64,000 nt of DNA from Tamlana sp038148895 (GCA_038148895.1 JBBVGQ010000004.1), one strand, 5' to 3'; counted from the stretch's first letter, positions 43,007-52,234 are shown. Translations and numbers: made by a program. The notes: generated from the sequence alone by a model not told the origin.

Positions 43007-43972
43007 TTATACGATGTTAGCACCAGTATTTTTATTCTTTTGCATCCTATAACATAAATACAAAAATACTACAAGGATAATTGTTAGCTTAAAAATAAGA
43101 GCAATCAAATTTCTCTCGCTCGTAAAATAATCAGCTATTGAAGTTAATAGACTTAGAGTTTGAGAATAAAAAGCGATTCCAATACAGACCAATGAGAATA
43201 TTAATTGATTTTTAAAATTAATCCCAATTACAATACCAAAGCATACAAAAAAAAGGGTCAGAAAACTATTTAAATATCGTTCGTTTTTGCTCCAATTTGA
43301 TTTCTTTATTTGTTTTGTCAAAATTTGATTTTGTCTAATTTTTGTCTGTAGTGTAAACAAATCTCTACGATTGTATTCAGTTATGAATTTGTTTTTTGTT
43401 AGACTATATTCTTCAAGTTCCCTAATAGAAAAATCATTTTGAATTATGCTGTCAGGAATTTTTTGAAATAAGTCAGAGATTATCTTCTTTTGGGATGAAC
43501 TTTCGGTATTCAATGAGTCAGTATACTTTACGATTAGTCGAATACTCATCATATCCGAATTCGTTTTCTTAAGTTCCATTTCCTTTTCTGCTCTTTCTTG
43601 AGTATTGAAAGGTTCTTTTTTTGCGTTTTCATATCTGTCGAGATAAGAGGTCATTCGTAATTCAGGGACAACTTTATCTGATAATAAAAAAATCAGTCCT
43701 CCAAAGATTAATGATACAAGTAATCCGAATTTTACCAATTTGGATAATGAAACTTTATCATTTAATGAATATACTGTGACTAATATAAAAGCGATGAAAA
43801 TCCCAAAATTTATAACTGATGCGATTTGACTAAAACTGAAAATAATTCCGTATGTCAAATTAAAGCCAAATTCTTTAAAATATAAGCTAATGGTTTCAAC
43901 TATCAAGAATATGTAGTAAATCAGGCTGCTTATTAAAAAATATTTTATGAATTTTGGCAGTATTTTGGTCAT
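43007..43972 (-). CDS. six-helix membrane protein, LptF/LptG-like topology
   Basis: A 321-residue protein with three membrane helices in the first third (about 10-30, 45-70, 82-102), a soluble region of about 125 residues rich in Lys, Glu and Ser, and three helices at the end (about 235-250, 255-275, 285-310). This three-plus-soluble-plus-three layout and the phrase VVPELRMTSYLDRY recall the LptF/LptG permeases that extract lipopolysaccharide, but the overall length is shorter and I could not confirm the family. Its codons are strongly AT-rich and it is flanked by a repeat element (42914-42972). Confidence 0.65.
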   Translation of the reverse strand: MTKILPKFIKYFLISSLIYYIFLIVETISLYFKEFGFNLTYGIIFSFSQIASVINFGIFIAFILVTVYSLNDKVSLSKLVKFGLLVSLIFGGLIFLLSDKVVPELRMTSYLDRYENAKKEPFNTQERAEKEMELKKTNSDMMSIRLIVKYTDSLNTESSSQKKIISDLFQKIPDSIIQNDFSIRELEEYSLTKNKFITEYNRRDLFTLQTKIRQNQILTKQIKKSNWSKNERYLNSFLTLFFVCFGIVIGINFKNQLIFSLVCIGIAFYSQTLSLLTSIADYFTSERNLIALIFKLTIILVVFLYLCYRMQKNKNTGANIV

Positions 43973-44112
43973 ATTGGTGCTAAAGTAAAGATAAAAAGCA
44001 GTTTCAATTCTTTTTATCGATTGATAAACGAAATTATATATTTATTATCAGAAAATCAATACAGACCAGATTATAGACAAAAATTATTTAAGGCATTAAA
44101 CGATTTTCCTAA

Positions 44113-45390
44113 TCAGTTACATAGGTTTTCTTCAATCCAGTTTTGCCTAAAGTTTTCGTATCCTGAACCAGCATCAAAATTTACAACCGACCAAAAACAT
44201 TGTTTTGGTTTTTGCTCTTTGTCAAACAGTAAGGGATAGGTTGCCCGCCCAGGTGCAAAATAGAATTCAAGCCAAGTATAACTATCTGAAATATGCCAGA
44301 ACGAAAGCTTATCTATTTTGTCACTTTCTTCCCTAAATACTTTAAATATGTCATCATAACGTGCGGTTAGATTTTCTTCTACTGAAACATATGCCATTTC
44401 TGCTGCATTTGTGTTTCCGTTGTAAACATCTATGTCCAGCTCGCTTATTAAAAACTTCAGGTCCACGCCATATTGTTGCCCTAAGTTATGAAAGTCGTTA
44501 ATCATATTCCTTATTTGTCCTGTGCTTGGCCAATTCAAAAACCAATGAGCCTGTTCTGCAATAGCATCTATTTTTACACCTTTTTCAAGCAGTGCACCAA
44601 TCACTTTTAATGCTTTTGCTCTTTTCTGTGAATCTGCAAGTCCATATTCATTAAACACCAATAACGCATCGGGGTCGGCTTCTTGGGTAAACTGAAAAGC
44701 CAGTTCGATGAACTCGGGACCAATTATTTCATACCAATAAGATGGCCTGTAAAGGTTATCTGGGTTTGTATTGTCTGTTGAAATAACTTCATTGACAACG
44801 TCCCAATATTTTATTTTTCCTTTGTAGCGACCAACAACATTACTGATATGGGTTTTCATTCTTTCAATCAGTTTTTCTCTTGATACTTGATTGTTGGGAT
44901 TATCAGGACTTTGAAACATCCATTCGCTCGTTTGCCAGTGCCAAACTAGGCAATGCCCGTGAAATTCTTTACCATTCATTTGGGCAAAAGCCAAAAGATT
45001 ATCGGCATCATCCCAGCGCCAATCGCCTTCAAATGGCTGAACGTAATTTGGCTTTAGCTCATTTTCGGGTGTAATGGCATCAAAGTGGTATTTCACGAGT
45101 TCTCCTTCTGCAGAAAATCTTTGATGATTCGCCATGGCTACACCCAAAGGAAAATCATTTTTATATTTTTGATTAAGCGGTGGAACGAATCCATAACTTT
45201 CGTAATAGTATTTATCTTCTTCAGCAATAGATAGGCCTGAAGGTGCCTCAATTATTTCAGCATTTTTACAATCAAATTTTACCGTTTCTGTTTTGCACGA
45301 GAAAAGGCAAGAAAAAAGCAGCAAAGCGCAAACAGTAAGCCTTAAATTAAGCGTAATATATTTCGTAATCGCTAGCATATTGGTTAGCAC
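44113..45390 (-). CDS. endo-1,4-beta-xylanase-type GH10 lipoprotein
   Basis: A glycoside hydrolase family 10 enzyme, cutting xylan main chains, 425 residues. The signal ends in a lipobox (LFSC, Cys near residue 28 or 32), so it is likely anchored at the envelope. GH10 residues are clear: WHWQTSEW (about 150-157), the acid/base Glu in YWDVVNEV (about Glu201) and the nucleophile Glu in LISELDIDVYN (about Glu317). No carbohydrate-binding module or T9SS domain is attached. It stands with a Gfo/Idh oxidoreductase gene 21 nt upstream on the same strand; no other xylan gene is in the window. Confidence 0.93.
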   Translation of the reverse strand: MLTNMLAITKYITLNLRLTVCALLLFSCLFSCKTETVKFDCKNAEIIEAPSGLSIAEEDKYYYESYGFVPPLNQKYKNDFPLGVAMANHQRFSAEGELVKYHFDAITPENELKPNYVQPFEGDWRWDDADNLLAFAQMNGKEFHGHCLVWHWQTSEWMFQSPDNPNNQVSREKLIERMKTHISNVVGRYKGKIKYWDVVNEVISTDNTNPDNLYRPSYWYEIIGPEFIELAFQFTQEADPDALLVFNEYGLADSQKRAKALKVIGALLEKGVKIDAIAEQAHWFLNWPSTGQIRNMINDFHNLGQQYGVDLKFLISELDIDVYNGNTNAAEMAYVSVEENLTARYDDIFKVFREESDKIDKLSFWHISDSYTWLEFYFAPGRATYPLLFDKEQKPKQCFWSVVNFDAGSGYENFRQNWIEENLCN

Positions 45391-45411
45391 TTGAATTAAT
45401 TCAACACAACA

Positions 45412-46404
45412 TTAAAACTGGCTTTTATAAATCTCCAAAACCATTTCGGTGGCATTTCTAGCCGACTCACCTGTAATAAGACAATCGTTACCTGTTTTAA
45501 TGGCATTTACAAAATCGTTCAGTATGATTTCATGGTTGGTGGTATCGGCTACCGCGGCGGTTGCTGCACCAGTATGTGTGTTTTCTTTTGCTTTTTGTGT
45601 GGTAGGGTTTTGAATTCCATCAATGTCCCAATGGGTAATCACATCGTTTTCTAAAATAAGGTAACCTTTGCTGGTATAAATTTCCATTTTGGCTGGGAAG
45701 CCTGGTTTTGTAGCTGTTGAAGCTGTTATGGTACCGATTATTCCAGAAGCATGTTCAAATATGGCTGCACCGTGGTCTTCAACCTCAATATCGTGGGCAA
45801 AAGTGCCCAATTTACTGACCACTTTTTTAGGCTTTCCAAAAAACCAATAATATAAATCGATATAATGTGAGGCTTGCTGAATAAACGGGCCGCCTCCATC
45901 AATGTTATAAGTTCCACGATATGGTGAAGAATCGTAATAGGCTTGGTCGCGATAATTTTTTACGGACAGATCCACTGAAAATATACGCCCTAACTCATCG
46001 GCATCAATTAACTTTTTCACAACGGGATTATCTGAACTATAACGCCTTTGGTAGGCCACGCCCAATTGAACTTTATGCTCTTTACAGGCCGTAATCATTT
46101 GGTCTATGCTTTCCAATGTAATGTCAATGGGTTTTTCGCATAGCACGTGCTTGCCCAATTTTGCTGCTTCAACGGCGCTAACATGATGAAGGCCATTTGG
46201 GGTGCACACAATAACGGCATCAAAATCAATATTTATTTCTGAAATACTTTTAAAAAAGGGAAGATGGCTTAGCGATTGTGGCTTTTCAGATTTGCCGGAA
46301 ACCACTGCAACAACTTCGGCATTAGCAATATTTTTAACTGCCGAAAGATAGGTGTTGGCAATATTACCACTTCCTATGATGGCAAACTTAACAATAGAAT
46401 TCAT
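45412..46404 (-). CDS. Gfo/Idh/MocA-family oxidoreductase
   Basis: A 330-residue NAD(P)-dependent sugar oxidoreductase. The N-terminal Rossmann fold has the glycine motif IIGSGNIANTYLSAVKN (residues 8-24), the family EKP signature in HVLCEKPIDITLESI (about 91-105) and the catalytic His in QQASHYIDLYYWFFGKP. This family acts on sugars, inositols or nucleotide sugars; the neighbour GH10 gene 22 nt downstream suggests a sugar from xylan or related glycans, but this is only context. The N-terminal frame starts at ATG 46404. Confidence 0.88.
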   Translation of the reverse strand: MNSIVKFAIIGSGNIANTYLSAVKNIANAEVVAVVSGKSEKPQSLSHLPFFKSISEINIDFDAVIVCTPNGLHHVSAVEAAKLGKHVLCEKPIDITLESIDQMITACKEHKVQLGVAYQRRYSSDNPVVKKLIDADELGRIFSVDLSVKNYRDQAYYDSSPYRGTYNIDGGGPFIQQASHYIDLYYWFFGKPKKVVSKLGTFAHDIEVEDHGAAIFEHASGIIGTITASTATKPGFPAKMEIYTSKGYLILENDVITHWDIDGIQNPTTQKAKENTHTGAATAAVADTTNHEIILNDFVNAIKTGNDCLITGESARNATEMVLEIYKSQF

Positions 46405-46443
46405 GATGATTTTTATTGGTTTGGTGTTCTGCTAAGTTACAGT

Positions 46444-47049
46444 TTAATCATTAACAAAAACAAATAAAGCCCCAGATTCGAAGGTAATGGTAACTTCATC
46501 TTCTATGGCCACATTTCTAGTTCCAATCCTGCCGCCAAAAGTCAGGCTTTCATTATAGAGTGGATATTGTAATCCTGATGTGACAATCCCCAATGCTTCT
46601 GGAAATGGTACCAACGACACCGTTTTGCCTTTACAGTGATTAATTCTTGTGGTTTTATCAGCTAAAAAATAATAGCCGTAATTATCAAAAAAAGTGAGGT
46701 TCAATTTGGGTTTCCATTTTATGGCGGTACTTAAATTACCTAAAAAATGATCCTGCTCTTTCCCACTTGCACCGTAAACATGAATATTAGAGAAGTCTCG
46801 TTCTTTTAAAATCTTGAGTGCTTTTTCAAAATCAGTATAATCTTGATTTGGGGTAGTAATTGTCTCAATGTTTATGGGTAATTTTTCCAAAGCATCAAAG
46901 TCACCACAAATAAAATCTGGAGTAATGTTATTTTCAGCCAAAAACCTATAGGCACCATCGGTAGCACAAACCAAATCATATTCCGATAAATTTGGCAGTT
47001 TGTTTGGCTGCTCACCATCTATTAAGATAAATGCTTTTTTTAAATGCAT
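46444..47049 (-). CDS. thiamine pyrophosphokinase
   Basis: Converts thiamine to thiamine diphosphate with ATP. About 201 residues; ATG 47049 (MHLKKAFILIDGEQP) is preferred to the ATG 15 nt upstream, which adds residues not expected of the family. Motifs: CATDGAYRFLAENNITPDFI, CGDFDAL and the later QDYTDFEKALKIL with the DxTD-like metal loop, then GASGKEQDHFLGNL. The C-terminal thiamine-binding region has SLVPFPEALGIVTSGLQYPL. It would act in salvage of thiamine. Confidence in the family is high. Confidence 0.9.
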   Translation of the reverse strand: MHLKKAFILIDGEQPNKLPNLSEYDLVCATDGAYRFLAENNITPDFICGDFDALEKLPINIETITTPNQDYTDFEKALKILKERDFSNIHVYGASGKEQDHFLGNLSTAIKWKPKLNLTFFDNYGYYFLADKTTRINHCKGKTVSLVPFPEALGIVTSGLQYPLYNESLTFGGRIGTRNVAIEDEVTITFESGALFVFVND

Positions 47050-47127
47050 CTGACAAAAATACAAAAGGGTTCGAAACTTTTATATTTCAATTTCTAATCC
47101 CAAACGTAAATTATATTTCCTTTTAGC

Positions 47128-47628
47128 CTAGAGAAAAAGCAAAACAAATGTTAAAACAACTCCAAAAAAGGTAAAATACAACCCCTTATTGAAAATCTTG
47201 GTTTTTGGCAAAAACATCCAAAATGATGAAATGGCAAAAAACAATAAAGACAACCCGAAAAAAACGTTTAACCAATATAGAGGTTCTTTAGAACTAGATT
47301 TATGAAGTTTGGTCATTTTGTTGAGTACAAAAGGCAATTCTTTATTCGTATAAATTGCTTCACCAGTAGATTTGTTGTACTGGCCATCTTCAAAAAATAA
47401 AATATCGTTTTCTGCCTTTAGTATTTTTAGATTTTTTCTTCGAAGTTCTTTGCCCAATTCTTGCGCAGAAATATTTGATTTTAAAGTTTTTTCAACCTTC
47501 ACTTCCCTTTTCAAAAATTCGGTATCCCTAAAAACTAAAACAACGCCACTTAATGCATAAACTGTCATTATTCCTACCAAGAAGAACCCTAAATAGCGAT
47601 GTACTATTCGCATGTATTTATTCATCAT
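47128..47628 (-). CDS. PepSY-associated membrane protein
   Basis: About 166 residues, starting at ATG 47628 (MMNKYMRIVHRYLGFFLVG). One membrane helix near residues 15-33, a short soluble PepSY-like region (about 38-115, with SAQELGKELRRKNLKILKAE) and two further helices at the end (about 116-136 and 145-166). The HRYLGFFLVGIMTVYALSG phrase matches PepSY-TM proteins, which often take part in electron transfer to iron or haem. This protein is half the usual PepSY-TM length. Function is not assigned. Confidence 0.75.
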   Translation of the reverse strand: MMNKYMRIVHRYLGFFLVGIMTVYALSGVVLVFRDTEFLKREVKVEKTLKSNISAQELGKELRRKNLKILKAENDILFFEDGQYNKSTGEAIYTNKELPFVLNKMTKLHKSSSKEPLYWLNVFFGLSLLFFAISSFWMFLPKTKIFNKGLYFTFFGVVLTFVLLFL

Positions 47629-47716
47629 TACCTTATTTTGCAATAGGACTAAATTACTTTAATAAAGTTTAATAACCCTTCCAGAAAAGTTTACATTATC
47701 TAACAGGATAAGTCAC

Positions 47717-47752
47717 AAAAAAAATCCCGAGCAAAAAGCACAGGATTTTTTT
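47717..47752 (-). terminator. terminator after the ferredoxin gene
   Basis: On the minus strand AAAAAAATCC and GGATTTTTTT pair around a GC-containing loop, with a T-rich end. It is placed just after the ferredoxin stop at 47775. Confidence 0.7.
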
Positions 47753-47774
47753 ATAATATATTTTCGATTGCCAA

Positions 47775-48128
47775 CTAGTCCTCTGGATGCATGAAGCGTT
47801 GTTTAGCCAACAATTCTTCCTCCGTTTCTTCGTGGTCTTCATCAGGAACACAACAATCTACCGGGCATACTGCAGCACATTGTGGTTCGTCATGAAAACC
47901 TTTACACTCGGTACATTTGTCTGGAACAATGTAGTATAGCTCATCACTGATTGGTTCTTGAGCCTCGTCGGCATCAACTTCTTTCCCGTTTGTTAGCACC
48001 ACTGTACCTTCTAAACTGGTGCCATCTTTATAGCGCCAATCGTCCGCACCTTCATATATTGCTGTATTTGGGCACTCGGGTTCGCAAGCACCACAATTTA
48101 TACATTCGTCTGTTATTATAATTGCCAT
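47775..48128 (-). CDS. 2[4Fe-4S] ferredoxin-like protein
   Basis: About 117 residues; ATG 48128 starts MAIIITDECINCGACEPECP, the normal ferredoxin N-terminus, so the longer upstream frame is not used. The first cluster motif is CINCGACEPECP; the second, CTECKGFHDEPQCAAVCP, has an insert between the second and third Cys, as in ferredoxins of the FdxA/YfhL type. The C-terminus has acidic DEDHEETEEE. It transfers electrons in the cytoplasm; the partner is not visible. It is divergent from the acyl-CoA reductase gene, sharing a 66-bp promoter region. Confidence 0.9.
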   Translation of the reverse strand: MAIIITDECINCGACEPECPNTAIYEGADDWRYKDGTSLEGTVVLTNGKEVDADEAQEPISDELYYIVPDKCTECKGFHDEPQCAAVCPVDCCVPDEDHEETEEELLAKQRFMHPED

Positions 48129-48143
48129 AGCGTTTTTTCTTTC

Positions 48144-48165
48144 TAACTTTGCAGTCGCAAAAATA
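48144..48165. promoter_or_regulatory. overlapping divergent promoters (ferredoxin and acyl-CoA reductase)
   Basis: TAACTTTG (plus, 48144-48151) serves the gene at 48195; TATTTTTG (minus, 48165-48158) serves the ferredoxin gene at 48128. Both fit TAnnTTTG and they face each other with only 6 bp between, so polymerase at one should exclude the other. Confidence 0.6.
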
Positions 48166-48194
48166 AAGCCAAAACCCTTCATAACCAAATTAAG

Positions 48195-49256
48195 ATGCAA
48201 TTACCTGAAAGAATTAACGCTTTTGTAAAATTAGGAGATTTTTTAAGGCAATTTTCTAATGATGTTATTCTAAAGGCGGACAATATTGCACATAATGACC
48301 TGTTTTTTGATGGTTTTAAGCATCAACTAAAATTGGCTGAAGAACATAATGGATGGTTTACCTCAGAAAACATGCGTTTCGCCATAAAAGGATGGGCTGA
48401 TTTGCTAACGACCGAAAATCTAAATAAATGGCTTAAGCCCTACCAAATTAATAATGTTTCACCTAAAAAAGTGGCCATAATTATGGCGGGAAATATACCT
48501 TTGGTTGGGTTTCATGATTTTTTATCGGTATTGATTACGGGCCATGAGGTTTTGGTAAAACAATCGTCAAGCGATAAACATTTGCTTCCGTTTTTGACCA
48601 AGTATTTGGAATATGTTGAACCTCAATTTAAAGGGAAAATAAATTTCACAGAAGCCAAGGTTGAAGATTTTGATGCAGTTATTGCCACAGGCAGCAATAA
48701 TACGGCAAGGTATTTTGAATACTATTTTAAAGGTAAACCTTCCATCATCAGAAACAACAGGAATTCGGTTGCTGTTTTAACAGGTAATGAATCGACCGAA
48801 GATTTAAAAAACCTTGCTGAAGATATTTTTAGATACTATGGCTTAGGTTGCAGAAATGTATCAAAACTTTTTGTGCCAAAAGACTATAAATTTGATGCTT
48901 TTTTTGAAGCCATTTACCATTGGCACCCCATTATTGACCGAGTAAAATATGCCAATAATTACGACTACAACAAAGCGGTGTATTTAATGAGCGAATTCGA
49001 CATGCTCGAGAACGGATTTTTCATGATAAAAGAAGACGAAAGGTATGCATCGCCCATAGCTACGGCATTCTATGAATATTATGACGACACAGCTAGTCTT
49101 AAAGAAAAACTGGAAACCGAAAAAAACAAAATTCAATGCATTGTTTCGCAAGGGTTTGTTGAAAATGAAATTCCCTTTGGACAGACACAAAAACCGCAAC
49201 TTTGGGATTATGCGGATAGTGTAGATTCCATTGAATTTTTGTTAGCAATTTCTTGA
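48195..49256 (+). CDS. LuxC-type acyl-CoA reductase
   Basis: A 353-residue member of the LuxC/acyl-CoA reductase family, which reduces acyl-CoA or acyl-protein to aldehydes with NAD(P)H. Aldehyde-dehydrogenase-like phrases are present: IIMAGNIPLVGFHDFLSVL, HEVLVKQSSSDKHLLPFL, VIATGSNNTARYFEYYF, and IIRNNRNSVAVLTG. The active-site cysteine is in RYYGLGCRNVSKLFVP (Cys near residue 218). The other lux genes are absent, so a light function is not supported; a fatty-aldehyde role is likely. Divergent to the ferredoxin gene, which could supply electrons (speculative). Confidence 0.88.
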   Translation: MQLPERINAFVKLGDFLRQFSNDVILKADNIAHNDLFFDGFKHQLKLAEEHNGWFTSENMRFAIKGWADLLTTENLNKWLKPYQINNVSPKKVAIIMAGNIPLVGFHDFLSVLITGHEVLVKQSSSDKHLLPFLTKYLEYVEPQFKGKINFTEAKVEDFDAVIATGSNNTARYFEYYFKGKPSIIRNNRNSVAVLTGNESTEDLKNLAEDIFRYYGLGCRNVSKLFVPKDYKFDAFFEAIYHWHPIIDRVKYANNYDYNKAVYLMSEFDMLENGFFMIKEDERYASPIATAFYEYYDDTASLKEKLETEKNKIQCIVSQGFVENEIPFGQTQKPQLWDYADSVDSIEFLLAIS

Positions 49257-49329
49257 AAAAATTATTGATTTTATAACATATAATCCCTAATTAATTAGCA
49301 ACTTTGCATCCTAATTTTTATAAGACAAA

Positions 49330-50394
49330 ATGAAAAAACATAACTTTAGCGCAGGACCTAGTATTTTACCTCAAGAGGTATTATTAAAAGCTTCCCAAGC
49401 TGTAATGGACTTTAATAATTCTGGTTTATCTTTAATTGAAATATCACATAGAAGCAAGGATTTTGTTGATGTCATGGAGAAAGCAAGAGCTTTGGTTTTA
49501 GAGCTTCTTGGTTTGGAAGGCAAAGGATATAAAGCACTTTTTTTACAAGGTGGTGCAAGTACCCAGTTTTTGATGGTGGCCATGAACCTTTTGGAAAAAA
49601 GAGCGGGTTACTTAAATACTGGTGCATGGAGTGAAAAAGCTATAAAGGAAGCTAAAATGTTGGATGATATTTACGAAGTGGCTTCATCAAAAGAGGCAAA
49701 CTTTAACTACATCCCGAAAGGGTACTCCATTCCTGAAGATTATGATTATTTTCACTGTACTTCAAACAATACCATTTTTGGTACTCAAATGAAATCTTTT
49801 CCTGATTCGCCAATCCCAATGGTTTGCGACATGAGTAGCGATATCTTTTCACGTCAGTTGGATTTTTCAAAATTCGGATTAATCTATGCTGGTGCACAAA
49901 AAAATATGGGACCGGCAGGTACAACACTTGTGGTTGTTAAAGAAGATATTCTTGGAAAAGTTTCCCGTAAAATTCCATCTATCATGGATTACAAAAAACA
50001 TATTGCCAATGGCAGTATGTTAAACACCCCTCCTGTATTTGCGGTTTATACCTCTATGTTGACTTTGGAATGGTTAAAAAGCATTGGTGGTATCGCAGGA
50101 ATTGAAAAAGAAAACGAAAAGAAAGCGCGTTTAATGTATTCTGAAATAGATTTAAACCCATTGTTTAAAGGATTTGCTGCCAAAGAAGATAGATCAGATA
50201 TGAACGCTACGTTCAACCTAACCAACGACAACCTGAAAGACACTTTTGATACCATGTTGAAAGAAGCTGGTATTAGTGGTGTTAATGGTCATAGAAGTGT
50301 GGGTGGCTACAGAGCCTCTATGTACAACGCTCTTCCTATTGATAGCGTAAAAGCTTTGGTTGAAGTGATGAGCGAATTGGAGAGCAAAGCATAA
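49330..50394 (+). CDS. serC: phosphoserine aminotransferase
   Basis: Converts 3-phosphohydroxypyruvate and glutamate to phosphoserine, second step of serine synthesis. The 354-residue length, the N-terminus KHNFSAGPSILPQEVL and the PLP lysine in YAGAQKNMGPAGTTLVVV (Lys near 191) are all typical. It is followed 75 nt later by serA, so the two form a serine pathway operon. The first gene of the pathway is here second in order. Confidence 0.97.
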   Translation: MKKHNFSAGPSILPQEVLLKASQAVMDFNNSGLSLIEISHRSKDFVDVMEKARALVLELLGLEGKGYKALFLQGGASTQFLMVAMNLLEKRAGYLNTGAWSEKAIKEAKMLDDIYEVASSKEANFNYIPKGYSIPEDYDYFHCTSNNTIFGTQMKSFPDSPIPMVCDMSSDIFSRQLDFSKFGLIYAGAQKNMGPAGTTLVVVKEDILGKVSRKIPSIMDYKKHIANGSMLNTPPVFAVYTSMLTLEWLKSIGGIAGIEKENEKKARLMYSEIDLNPLFKGFAAKEDRSDMNATFNLTNDNLKDTFDTMLKEAGISGVNGHRSVGGYRASMYNALPIDSVKALVEVMSELESKA

Positions 50395-50469
50395 TAAAAT
50401 TTAATTTAAAGTTAAATGGTTTTGTTCATTGAACTATCACCTTTTAACTTTTAACTACTAACTAAAATA

Positions 50470-51423
50470 ATGAAAGTATTAGCAAACGACGGTATCTCAA
50501 AAAGTGGTATCGATGCATTGGAAAAAGGAGGCTATGAAGTAATTACTACTACCGTGGCCCAAGAACAATTAAGTAACTACATCAACGAAAAAGCCATAAA
50601 AGTTTTATTGGTTCGTAGTGCTACAACCGTACGAAAAGATTTAATTGATGCCTGTCCTGGATTAAAGATCATTGGTCGTGGTGGCGTTGGTATGGACAAT
50701 ATTGATGTGGATTATGCCAAAAGCAAAGGCATTCATGTAATCAACACGCCTGCTTCATCTTCGCACTCTGTGGCAGAATTGGTGTTTGGTCATTTTTACG
50801 GATTGGCGCGTTTTTTACATAACTCCAACCGCGATATGCCTTTGGAAGGTGATACCAACTTTGGCAAATTAAAGAAAGCGTACGCTAAAGGTATTGAGCT
50901 AAAAGGTAAAACCTTGGGTGTTTTAGGATTTGGCCGTATTGGCCAAGCTACTGCAAAAGTAGGTTTGGGAGCTGGCATGAAAGTGGTTGCTTTTGATCCT
51001 TTTATTGAAAAAGCTAATTTGGAATTAGACTTTTTTGATGGGCAAAAAGTAAACTTCGACATTAAAACCATTTCAAAGGAAGAGGTTTTAAAACAGTCAG
51101 ATTTTATCACATTACACGTTCCTGCACAGAAGGATTATGTTATTGACGAAGCAGAATTTAACATGATGAAAGATGGTGTTATCATCGCCAACGCAGCACG
51201 TGGTGGTGTGGTAAACGAAGTAGCTCTTGTAAAAGCCATTGAAAGTGGTAAAGTTGCCAGAGCAGCCTTGGATGTTTTTGAAAACGAACCTAAGCCAGAA
51301 ATGCAATTGTTGATGAATCCTGCGTTGTCTTTAACGCCACACACAGGAGCAGCAACCAACGAGGCACAAGATAGAATTGGTACAGAATTGGCATCACAAA
51401 TTATTACGCTAATGGCCCAATAA
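50470..51423 (+). CDS. serA: D-3-phosphoglycerate dehydrogenase, short form
   Basis: A 317-residue D-2-hydroxyacid dehydrogenase, likely the first enzyme of serine synthesis given its place next to serC. The NAD motif GFGRIGQATAKVGLGAGMKV, the catalytic Arg in NAARGGVVNE, the Glu in DVFENEP and the His in TPHTGAATNEAQDR are present. No C-terminal ACT regulatory domain, so it is the short, non-serine-inhibited type. A terminator follows at 51453-51485. Confidence 0.92.
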   Translation: MKVLANDGISKSGIDALEKGGYEVITTTVAQEQLSNYINEKAIKVLLVRSATTVRKDLIDACPGLKIIGRGGVGMDNIDVDYAKSKGIHVINTPASSSHSVAELVFGHFYGLARFLHNSNRDMPLEGDTNFGKLKKAYAKGIELKGKTLGVLGFGRIGQATAKVGLGAGMKVVAFDPFIEKANLELDFFDGQKVNFDIKTISKEEVLKQSDFITLHVPAQKDYVIDEAEFNMMKDGVIIANAARGGVVNEVALVKAIESGKVARAALDVFENEPKPEMQLLMNPALSLTPHTGAATNEAQDRIGTELASQIITLMAQ

Positions 51424-51452
51424 TAATAAAATGTGACCATAAGGTTAAAATT

Positions 51453-51485
51453 GAGTCCTAACTTCATAAGTTGGGACTTTTTTTT
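51453..51485 (+). terminator. terminator after serA
   Basis: AGTCCTAACTT pairs with AAGTTGGGACT (one mismatch or G-U) around the loop CAT, followed by an eight-T run. It closes the serC-serA operon. Confidence 0.85.
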
Positions 51486-51538
51486 GTACATTGTTTGTCC
51501 GAATTTTTTCTAATCTTTTTAAAACAAAATAAATTATC

Positions 51539-52177
51539 ATGTCCGGAATTCTAGATTTATTAAACAGCGACTTGGGTAAAACCCTTATCAATGGTGTTTC
51601 AAGTCAAACCAATCAACCGCAAAACAAAACGCAAGATGTATTGACTATGGCTTTGCCTGTTTTAATGCAAGCTATGAGACGAAATGCAGCAACACCTCAA
51701 GGTGCTGAAGGCTTAATGAGTGCTTTAAGCAACAAACATGACGGAAGTATTTTAGACAACCTCAGTGGCCTATTCAGTGGAGGTGTAGATTCCAATGTTC
51801 TTGATGATGGTAGTAAAATTCTTGGGCATGTATTAGGCAACAAGCAACCTCGTGTTGAGCAAGCACTAGGCGCCAAAGCGGGCATGGACGCTGGTTCCGT
51901 AGCACAAATATTAAAGGTGGCTGCGCCAATTTTAATGGGTGTTTTAGGAAAACAGACCAGACAAAACAACGTGAACAGCCAAAGCGGTATTGAAAGCTTA
52001 TTGGGAGGTTTAATACAAGGAAACTCGCCAAAACAAGAGCAAAGCTTCTTGGAATCTATTTTGGACGCTGATGGAGACGGAAGCGTTATTGACGATGTTG
52101 CCGGAATGGTTTTAGGGGGCAATAAAAAGAAAGGTGGCCTTGGAGGTTTATTGGGTGGCCTTTTCGGAAAAAGATAA
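51539..52177 (+). CDS. DUF937 protein
   Basis: A 212-residue soluble protein with the DUF937 layout: ISGILDLLNSDLGKTLINGVS-like helices at the start, a central PILMQAMRRNA and PILMGVLGKQTRQ repeat, and a glycine-rich C-terminus (KKKGGLGGLLGGLFGKR). An EF-hand-like DADGDGSVIDDVAG (about 179-192) is seen. It is a common small protein in Bacteroidetes and Proteobacteria with no known activity. It stands alone with its own terminator. Confidence 0.82.
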   Translation: MSGILDLLNSDLGKTLINGVSSQTNQPQNKTQDVLTMALPVLMQAMRRNAATPQGAEGLMSALSNKHDGSILDNLSGLFSGGVDSNVLDDGSKILGHVLGNKQPRVEQALGAKAGMDAGSVAQILKVAAPILMGVLGKQTRQNNVNSQSGIESLLGGLIQGNSPKQEQSFLESILDADGDGSVIDDVAGMVLGGNKKKGGLGGLLGGLFGKR

Positions 52178-52200
52178 GTACTTCTTTATCATATCCAAAC

Positions 52201-52234
52201 AAGCGTCGAATATTAGTTTTTCGGCGCTTTTTTT
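52201..52234 (+). terminator. terminator after the DUF937 gene
   Basis: AAGCGTCGAA pairs with TTCGGCGCTT (one G-U) around TATTAGTTT, followed by a T run. Confidence 0.8.

Noticed and set aside
48195..49256. Bioluminescence (lux) operon
   Set aside because: Only a LuxC-like gene is present; no luciferase or LuxD/E nearby.
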